Shown here: piece by piece, positions 1-4,182 of the stretch
Layout: each line of letters begins with the position of its first letter
Position numbering within the stretch: position 1 is the stretch's first letter
Assembly (NCBI GenBank): GCA_019634245.1
Contig: JAHQVR010000035.1
Span: 1-5,839, forward strand
Direction of reading: 5' to 3'
DNA length: 5,839 nt
From: Gammaproteobacteria bacterium
GTDB lineage: Bacteria; Pseudomonadota; Gammaproteobacteria; Granulosicoccales; Granulosicoccaceae
Position numbers and translations under genes: made by a program
The notes under the pieces: model-generated
The model's input: the letters and a program-made list of their open reading frames with translations, nothing else
Told to the model about the DNA's origin: nothing
Database searches by the model: none

Positions 1-1
1 C

Positions 2-43
2 ATTGACCGTCCTGATTTGGCGGTGTTCTACCGAAAGTACTAA
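2..43 (+). CDS. Possible C-terminal tail of a gene entering from the left edge
   Basis: Frame 2 is open from the window edge and ends at a TAA at 41-43. It reads IDRPDLAVFYRKY, a plausible soluble protein end. Thirteen residues are too few to assign a family. No second line of evidence supports coding, so this could be chance. If real, it is the last gene on the left side of the accessory cassette. Confidence 0.25.
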   Translation: MDRPDLAVFYRKY

Positions 44-131
44 CAAGCGGCGACCGGCAGAACGGTGCCCACTACGGTCCTAGGTGCCAAGCTGTTGAAT
101 GTCCACGATGGGGATCGAAACGCGCATTGAA

Positions 132-161
132 AGTAAACGCCTTGCTAGATAATTGTTTACT
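132..161. repeat. Inverted repeat AGTAAAC-N16-GTTTACT
   Basis: Perfect 7-bp arms lie at 132-138 and 155-161, separated by 16 bases that include TAGATAAT. The arms are AT-rich and about one and a half helical turns apart. That spacing would suit a dimeric regulator or a recombinase binding site. No U-tract follows, so it is not a convincing terminator. The stretch 44-216 shows no other feature I can support. Confidence 0.35.
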
Positions 162-216
162 GAAGTGGAAAATCTAATTTCATTTCAGCCCTTCTTCAAT
201 CAGTCTCAACGGTGCT

Positions 217-450
217 GTGGTTAAATTCTCGCACCATGAAATCTACGATAGTTTTGTTGGCAAGCTCAGCTTAGAGGTTAATACGGTGCTTCTCGAGCCA
301 CCTATATTTGCAATACTGAAATGCGATGACCAGATCATCATGAAGGAATGCAGGCCACTAAAACCGAGAAGCCAATCTGGTTACCTTCCTGAGTTACAAA
401 AGAGCCATTTGTTCCTTGAGGTAGAATTTGGCCTACGCTCGTATTACTAG
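217..450 (+). CDS. Small hypothetical protein, coding status uncertain
   Basis: A 77-codon ORF with a GTG start. The frame is open back to a TAA at 175-177. I do not recognise the product: there is no signal peptide, no membrane segment, no cysteine motif and no clear domain. The middle is hydrophobic (VLLEPPIFAIL) and the C-terminal half is basic then acidic. There is no good Shine-Dalgarno sequence before the GTG. Its TAG lies only 4 bases from the stop codon of the convergent MerR-family gene, which is compatible with a real tail-to-tail gene pair. It could equally be a decayed fragment or a chance ORF. Confidence 0.3.
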   Translation: MVKFSHHEIYDSFVGKLSLEVNTVLLEPPIFAILKCDDQIIMKECRPLKPRSQSGYLPELQKSHLFLEVEFGLRSYY

Positions 451-454
451 CTGA

Positions 455-871
455 TTAATGTTCCTGTTTACACAACCTGTGGTCAGCTAACGCTGTCAGC
501 ACGTAGCAGTCCTCTGACACACCATTTCCGTCACAGCCCTTTGATATTCGGGCTAACTCCTTTTCCAGTCGCCGCAGTTTTCTGATTTTCGAACGGACAT
601 CACAGAGTTGCGCATCCGATATTTTTGTAGCCTCGAGACAAGATCGATCCGGGTGTTCCTGAAGTTCAATCAATGACGAGATGGCGTCAATCGAAAACCC
701 CAGCTCTCGCGCATGCTTGATAAAGCTTAATCGCTCCAGACTTGCGGCATTGTAGCGCCGTTGATTGCCTTCTGTACGTGTAGTGGGAGCCAATAGTCCA
801 ATATCCTCGTAATAGCGGATTGTCGGCACTTTGACATTTGTTTGTTTTGATAGATCACCGATTGAGAACAT
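455..871 (-). CDS. MerR-family metal-responsive regulator (Zn/Cd/Pb sensor type)
   Basis: A cytoplasmic homodimeric activator that untwists promoters with over-long spacers when it binds metal. With the start at 871 it is 138 residues. The N-terminal winged helix begins MFSIGDLSKQ and contains the family signature TIRYYEDIGLL (residues 17-27) and QRRY (37-40). A dimerisation helix follows at about 80-110, then a C-terminal metal loop. Cysteines stand at 78, 113 and 122, the arrangement of ZntR/CadR/PbrR-like sensors (first Cys at the head of the long helix, then C-x8-C near the end). C90 and C134 are extra. The frame extends upstream to 898, but those 9 codons would lie inside the divergent operator, and family members start at MFSIG or similar, so 871 is preferred. 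The gene is divergent from the CDF transporter and shares its promoter region, so autoregulation is likely. The exact metal cannot be read from sequence. Confidence 0.92.
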   Translation of the reverse strand: MFSIGDLSKQTNVKVPTIRYYEDIGLLAPTTRTEGNQRRYNAASLERLSFIKHARELGFSIDAISSLIELQEHPDRSCLEATKISDAQLCDVRSKIRKLRRLEKELARISKGCDGNGVSEDCYVLTALADHRLCKQEH

Positions 872-882
872 AAAAACACCAC

Positions 883-913
883 TTGAACCTCTAGTCACTA
901 GAGAGTCTACAAT
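883..913 (+). promoter_or_regulatory. MerR-type promoter and operator for the CDF transporter
   Basis: The -35 box is TTGAAC (883-888) and the -10 box TACAAT (908-913), with a 19-bp spacer, the over-long spacing that MerR activators correct. A perfect dyad CTCTAG-TCA-CTAGAG (889-903) fills the spacer, as in CadR/PbrR/ZntR promoters. Transcription would start near 920, leaving only about 12 untranslated bases before the ATG at 932, with no Shine-Dalgarno sequence. The dyad also overlaps the region from which the divergent regulator gene must be transcribed. Confidence 0.88.
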
Positions 914-931
914 GCAGATTGTTTCAATTCA

Positions 932-1579
932 ATGAGCATTACGACGGTGGGATGTTGCGGACACGACGCCAAATTTGATGGCCTCTCGGACGACTATAAA
1001 CGGCGCCTGTGGCTGGTTATTGCGTTGAACGCAACGATGTTTGTGGTCGAGATGACGGCAGGCTACGTAGCTAAATCACAGGCACTTCAGGCGGACGCAC
1101 TTGATTTCCTGGGTGATTCATTAACCTACGGTATCTCACTTGCTGTGATCGGTGCCTCTATTCAGGCGCGCACTAATGCTGCTCTTGTTAAGGGGGGCAG
1201 CCTTGTATTGATGGGATTGTGGGTTTTTAGCTCTACAGTCTATCGAGTCTTCTATGTGGGCGTACCAGAGGCAGAAATCATGGGGGTCGTGGGCTTGTTA
1301 GCGCTGCTAACCAATCTTGCCAGTGTGCTTTTGCTTGTACGCTACAAAGATGGGGATGCAAATGTCCGGTCAGTTTGGTTGTGTTCGCGCAATGACGCCA
1401 TCGGAAACGTCGCTGTTATGTTTGCAGCTTTAGGTGTATGGGGTACATCAAGTGGATGGCCTGATTTAGCTGTCGCTATGATTATGGCAGGGCTTTTCCT
1501 ATCATCTGCCTTTCTGATCGTGCGCCAGGCGTTGACAGAACGCCGCGAGAGCACCGCTGATCAACAGGCGCAGTATTGA
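932..1579 (+). CDS. CDF-like cation transporter, six-helix form without C-terminal domain
   Basis: An inner-membrane transporter expected to export divalent metal ions in exchange for protons. The 215 residues hold about six membrane segments (roughly 24-46, 52-76, 86-108, 114-137, 150-171, 176-198). The TM2 metal motif is D58-x3-D62 within ADALDFLGDS, as in FieF-type carriers. In TM5 the usual H-x3-D appears as C151-x3-D155 within CSRNDAIGN, so a cysteine seems to replace the histidine ligand. That would favour a soft metal, but this is inferred from my alignment by eye. The N-terminus carries a CCGHD motif (8-12) that could bind metal. The protein ends just after TM6 and lacks the cytoplasmic domain that brings most CDF proteins to about 300 residues. 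It is the first gene downstream of the MerR-type promoter, so it is probably the main target of the regulator. The start ATG has no visible ribosome binding site. Confidence 0.88.
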   Translation: MSITTVGCCGHDAKFDGLSDDYKRRLWLVIALNATMFVVEMTAGYVAKSQALQADALDFLGDSLTYGISLAVIGASIQARTNAALVKGGSLVLMGLWVFSSTVYRVFYVGVPEAEIMGVVGLLALLTNLASVLLLVRYKDGDANVRSVWLCSRNDAIGNVAVMFAALGVWGTSSGWPDLAVAMIMAGLFLSSAFLIVRQALTERRESTADQQAQY

Positions 1580-1629
1580 ATAAACGACATTATTTACATT
1601 TGTACTTTTCCCTATCAGCATGATCAGTA

Positions 1630-1636
1630 AAAAGGA
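1630..1636 (+). promoter_or_regulatory. Ribosome binding site that decides a TTG start
   Basis: AAAAGGA ends 8 bases before the TTG at 1645. The in-frame ATGs at 1657 and 1663 lie too far downstream for this site. It therefore argues that translation of the methyltransferase-like gene begins at the TTG. Confidence 0.6.
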
Positions 1637-1644
1637 CGTTCGAT

Positions 1645-2238
1645 TTGGCTTTGGTAATGCTGATGATATTTATTCTGGTTGCTGTCGTTGCCAGAGTTGC
1701 TTATCAATACAAAATATCTGGGGATCATGGAGTCCGTCCTGCGAGTCGACAAGCATCCACGGCGAACAAAGTGGCCAGCGTGCTTTTTGCAGCGTCTTTT
1801 ATCGGCATCTTTGTACTGTCCGTAGTAGATTTTTACCCAATCGAGCACAGGAATCTGGTGGATTCGACGAGCAGGCAAATCATCGGCATTGTGGTCTGCT
1901 TGGCTGGTATCGTTTTGACCAGCTATTCGCAACTGGCTATGGAAAGAAGCTGGCGAATGGGTGTTGATGAAAATGAGACAACCATGCTTGTAACCACTGG
2001 TATCTATAGTCGCGTACGCAATCCAATATATACGGGTGTTGCCATTTTCCTTCTAGGACAATTGCTCTTGATTCCGTATTTGACAACACTCGTGTTCGTA
2101 GTCATGGCTCTGATTTCAATCCATCTTCATGTGCGTTACATCGAAGAGCCTTATCTACTTAGCCAACACGGTGAACCCTTTATTCATTATCAGCGGTCGA
2201 CAGGAACCTATATCCCAAAAATACGGCAGAAAACATAA
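1645..2238 (+). CDS. Isoprenylcysteine carboxyl methyltransferase-family membrane protein
   Basis: A 197-residue integral membrane protein of the ICMT/phospholipid-methyltransferase-like superfamily. The SAM-binding region is recognisable: SWRMGVDE (102-109), then LVTTGIYSRVRNPIYTG (115-131), matching the family pattern G-x-Y-x-x-x-R-N/H-P-x-Y-x-G. The C-terminal signature RYIEEPYL (164-171) followed by a YIP motif (189-191) is also typical. Membrane segments lie near 3-17, 44-62, 78-96 and 129-160. Bacterial members rarely have a known substrate, and no prenylated protein is implied here. The gene sits 65 bp after the CDF gene with no terminator between them, so it is probably co-transcribed from the MerR-controlled promoter. 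A membrane-modification role in metal tolerance is conceivable but unproven. The start is TTG, chosen for its Shine-Dalgarno sequence. Confidence 0.85.
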   Translation: MALVMLMIFILVAVVARVAYQYKISGDHGVRPASRQASTANKVASVLFAASFIGIFVLSVVDFYPIEHRNLVDSTSRQIIGIVVCLAGIVLTSYSQLAMERSWRMGVDENETTMLVTTGIYSRVRNPIYTGVAIFLLGQLLLIPYLTTLVFVVMALISIHLHVRYIEEPYLLSQHGEPFIHYQRSTGTYIPKIRQKT

Positions 2239-2378
2239 TTCTGTTTATGTCGCTGTAAGAATGATTCCTATTGGCGTAGCGAGGATAAATCACTAACCTG
2301 TATCGACTGGGCCAGCGGAGCTGATCCCCATGCAAACAAAGAGCGTACTTACGTTTCAATATATCGGATTCCTTGACT

Positions 2379-2516
2379 ATGGAGACAGTGCTACAGCTAC
2401 TGCGTGACTACGGAACAGCACTGTATGTTCTCTTGTTTTTATACTGTGCGTTGAAAAGCGGCGCGCTGCCGTTGTTCGGGGGCTATGCCGCACAACAAGG
2501 CGTTCTTGAGACTTGA
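2379..2516 (+). pseudogene. Truncated N-terminus of a DedA-family membrane protein
   Basis: An ATG opens a 45-codon frame, METVLQLLRDYG followed by a hydrophobic segment and then ALKSGALPLFGGYAAQQG (residues 25-42). This resembles the start of DedA/VTT-domain proteins, which normally run to about 200 residues. The frame stops at a TGA (2514-2516) that lies inside the -35 box of the following MerR-type promoter, so the rest of the gene is missing at exactly that point. There is no good ribosome binding site, and the fragment is unlikely to be functional. The 140 bases before it (2239-2378) hold no gene or clear terminator. The family call is by eye from a short fragment. Confidence 0.6.
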
Positions 2517-2543
2517 ACCTCTAGCAACTAGAGATATTAGAAT
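2513..2543 (+). promoter_or_regulatory. Second MerR-type promoter and operator, driving dsbB and the dsbA-like gene
   Basis: The -35 box is TTGAAC (2513-2518) and the -10 box TAGAAT (2538-2543), again with a 19-bp spacer. The spacer contains the perfect dyad CTCTAG-CAA-CTAGAG (2519-2533). Positions 2511-2534 match 881-904 at 22 of 24 bases, and both mismatches fall in the dyad's central triplet. The same regulator should therefore bind both sites. Transcription would start near 2550, about 43 bases before the preferred dsbB start. Confidence 0.85.
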
Positions 2544-2592
2544 ACGCTTGAGGATAGTGGCAGTCCCATTTTCGTTTCTACTTCTTGCGATA

Positions 2593-3126
2593 ATGAGTCA
2601 GACAAACCAGCCACGGCGGCGAATCATGACAGGCACTTCGATCGACACATCAAGTAGTGGCAGCTCCACAATGTCACCGTCCCCAGTATCAACTCCTGCC
2701 TCACCCAGTCCCGCGTGGTTGCTCCTGTTTAGTGCCTGGTTTATTGCGTTAATCGCGACGTTAGGCGCACTGTTTATCGGCGAAGTGCTTGGTCAAGCGC
2801 CGTGCGAATTATGCTGGTATCAGCGTATCGCGATGTTTCCCTTGGCTTTGATACTCGGTATCGCTTGTCTGTCCTACGACTTTTCTATTTATCGCTACGC
2901 CTTACCACTGGCAATTGCAGGCGGTATCGTCGCTCTATGGCACACTTTGCTCTACGCGGGTGTTATTTCCGAAGCCATCGTCCCCTGTAGTGCCGACGGC
3001 CCATCCTGCACTGGCTCAAGTATGACTATCATGAACGTCATACCACTGCCGATCATCTCTTTGGTAAGCTTTGCTGCGATTTCGATCTTACTTTTCATTC
3101 TCCCAGGTAAATATACAGATGAATAG
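2593..3126 (+). CDS. dsbB: DsbB-type disulfide bond formation protein
   Basis: An inner-membrane oxidoreductase that reoxidises a periplasmic DsbA-like partner and passes electrons to quinone. With the start at 2593 it has 177 residues: a Ser/Thr/Pro-rich cytoplasmic leader (13-40), then four helices (about 41-64, 75-92, 101-121, 150-171). The quinone-side pair C71-E-L-C74, followed by WYQR, is intact. The second periplasmic pair is C132 and C139 in PCSADGPSCTG. The compact four-helix shape and this second pair resemble BdbC-like DsbBs more than E. coli DsbB. The start is uncertain: the frame is open back to 2485, which lies before the promoter and is excluded. A GTG at 2557 has GAGGA only 2 bases away. 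ATGs at 2593, 2626 and 2671 all lack a good ribosome binding site. The next gene overlaps by 8 bases. Confidence 0.88.
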   Translation: MSQTNQPRRRIMTGTSIDTSSSGSSTMSPSPVSTPASPSPAWLLLFSAWFIALIATLGALFIGEVLGQAPCELCWYQRIAMFPLALILGIACLSYDFSIYRYALPLAIAGGIVALWHTLLYAGVISEAIVPCSADGPSCTGSSMTIMNVIPLPIISLVSFAAISILLFILPGKYTDE

Positions 3127-3772
3127 ACGCGGACTTGTTCTTGGTACCGTGGCTGTGGCTGTCGCCATCTTCGGTCTTGGCGCACTGATGGTTCAGCAAA
3201 ACCAAGCTGAGCCGGATGCAGCCATTGCAGTGACTGAAGGAACACCATTGATACGACCCTATGCCCCGATCATTGGAGACGAAAACGCACCGGTGACCAT
3301 TGTGGAATTCTTCGACCCTGCTTGTGAAGCATGCCGCGCCTTCCATCCTGTGGTCAAAGACATTCTCAAAGAGCACGCGGGTAAGGTACGCGTGATAGTG
3401 CGTTATGCCGCTTTTCATAAAGGCTCAGACGAGGCAGTGAAAATCCTCGAAGCGGCGCGACTTCAGGGGATATTCGAGCCTATTCTGGAAGCCTTACTAA
3501 GCGCTCAACCCAAATGGGCGAGCCATGGTTCACCTCGTATTGAATTGGCTTGGGACGCTGCAGCAACAGCCGGGCTGGATGTAACAGCCGCTCGTGCTGT
3601 CATGGATTCACCCGAAATTCTAAGAAGACTCCAACAAGAACAGGCCGATATCGAAACTATCGGTGTAAAACAGACGCCAACATTTTTCGTTGATGGACTT
3701 CCTTTGCGTCCATTTGGCGCTGACAATTTGCGCAAGATGGTGAAATCGCAGGTTACAGCGAGCAGCAGTTGA
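3119..3772 (+). CDS. DsbA/BdbD-type thiol-disulfide oxidoreductase (thioredoxin fold)
   Basis: A periplasmic oxidase or isomerase that exchanges disulfides with secreted proteins and is probably recharged by the DsbB encoded just upstream. It has 217 residues. An N-terminal basic patch (RR) and a hydrophobic segment (6-25) form a signal anchor without a clear cleavage site. The thioredoxin fold starts at APVTIVEFFDPACEAC, with active-site cysteines C69-E-A-C72. A helical insertion spans about 100-165, and the cis-proline is at 187 (KQTPTFFVDG). The dipeptide EA between the cysteines differs from the PH of classic DsbA, so redox potential may differ. AGG at 3105-3107 and the 8-base overlap with dsbB support the ATG at 3119 and translational coupling. 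The frame continues 16 codons upstream, but those lie wholly inside dsbB. Confidence 0.9.
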   Translation: MNRRGLVLGTVAVAVAIFGLGALMVQQNQAEPDAAIAVTEGTPLIRPYAPIIGDENAPVTIVEFFDPACEACRAFHPVVKDILKEHAGKVRVIVRYAAFHKGSDEAVKILEAARLQGIFEPILEALLSAQPKWASHGSPRIELAWDAAATAGLDVTAARAVMDSPEILRRLQQEQADIETIGVKQTPTFFVDGLPLRPFGADNLRKMVKSQVTASSS

Positions 3773-3828
3773 AGCATACGCCAAAGAACAACTATATGTT
3801 GGCAAAGCCATATGAGGGTCACTGCTAT

Positions 3829-3843
3829 TTGGGGTAGCCCCAA
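3829..3843 (+). terminator. Weak hairpin downstream of the dsbA-like gene
   Basis: TTGGGG-TAG-CCCCAA forms a perfect 6-bp stem with a 3-base loop, 57 bases after the stop codon. There is no U-tract on either side, so it is at best an imperfect terminator or an mRNA 3' end stabiliser. It lies where transcription of the dsb pair would be expected to end. Confidence 0.25.
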
Positions 3844-3880
3844 CGTTCGTGTCACCAGGGGCAATAGCGAGCGGAAAGTA

Positions 3881-4037
3881 TCATGAGTTCGCCGCGGCTA
3901 AGTAGTGAAATACGGTTCGCTCGCTAACGGCCAGAGCGTTGGCGATTTCTGGCACAGTCAAACCTTGAGTCTGTAAGACCAGCGCACGTACCGGTGCTGC
4001 TTTAGTTGTTCCTTATCTGGCGCCCTTTGTAAACCCC
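3881..4037 (-). pseudogene. Degraded C-terminus of a probable serine recombinase/resolvase
   Basis: The minus strand reads GVYKGR (4037-4020), the stretch that precedes the DNA-binding domain in resolvases and invertases. APDKEQLKQHR follows in a second frame. A third frame then gives VRALVLQTQGLTVPEIANAL and SERTVFHYL, ending at a TGA (3883-3881). The last part is a good helix-turn-helix of the kind found at the C-terminus of these enzymes. The catalytic N-terminal domain is absent, and at least one, probably two, frame changes separate the pieces. Another HTH protein could give a similar remnant. It marks past recombination next to the conjugation gene. Confidence 0.5.
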
Positions 4038-4038
4038 C

Positions 4039-4123
4039 ACCTTCTTTTCGAAGATCTCTGTATAGTCTCTCAGCTTTATCTGCATCTTCTTTTGCGTAGC
4101 TTATAAAATACTTCAGGCATCAT
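4039..4123 (-). pseudogene. Frameshifted N-terminal remnant of a TIR-domain protein
   Basis: Starting at a double ATG (4123-4118), the minus strand reads MMPEVF. After one extra T in the run at 4105-4108 it continues ISYAKEDADKAERLYRDL and RKEGG. MMPEV-F-ISYAKED is the first strand and first helix of a TIR domain, with the FISY motif and the acidic pair after it. About 28 of the roughly 130 residues expected of a TIR domain remain, after which the sequence passes into recombinase-like remains. In bacteria TIR domains are often NAD-cleaving effectors of anti-phage defence. This copy lacks the catalytic region and cannot work. The reading is unusually clear for so short a fragment, but it rests on a single inferred frameshift. 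Confidence 0.6.
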
Positions 4124-4182
4124 TGGTCACTTCAATTAGAAAGCTAAATTGACAAAGATTATAAAGTTATAGACAACGCGCT

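Noticed and set aside
912..935. A 7-codon ORF (MQIVSIQ) whose TGA overlaps the transporter ATG, like a leader peptide
   Set aside because: Its ATG lies in the -10 box, so the promoter found here would not transcribe it.
1620..1967. A plus-strand ORF overlapping the methyltransferase-like gene
   Set aside because: Its translation has no family features, while the other frame carries the SAM-binding motifs.
2227..2243. CAGAA-N7-TTCTG hairpin at the end of the methyltransferase-like gene
   Set aside because: A 5-bp AT-rich stem without a U-tract is too weak for a terminator.
2330..2407. A short ORF beginning MQTKSVLTFQ
   Set aside because: It has 25 codons, no recognisable motif and runs in another frame across the start of the DedA fragment, which is the better reading.
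3794..3813. ATATG/CATAT stem after the dsbA-like gene
   Set aside because: The stem is short and needs bulges, and no U-run follows.
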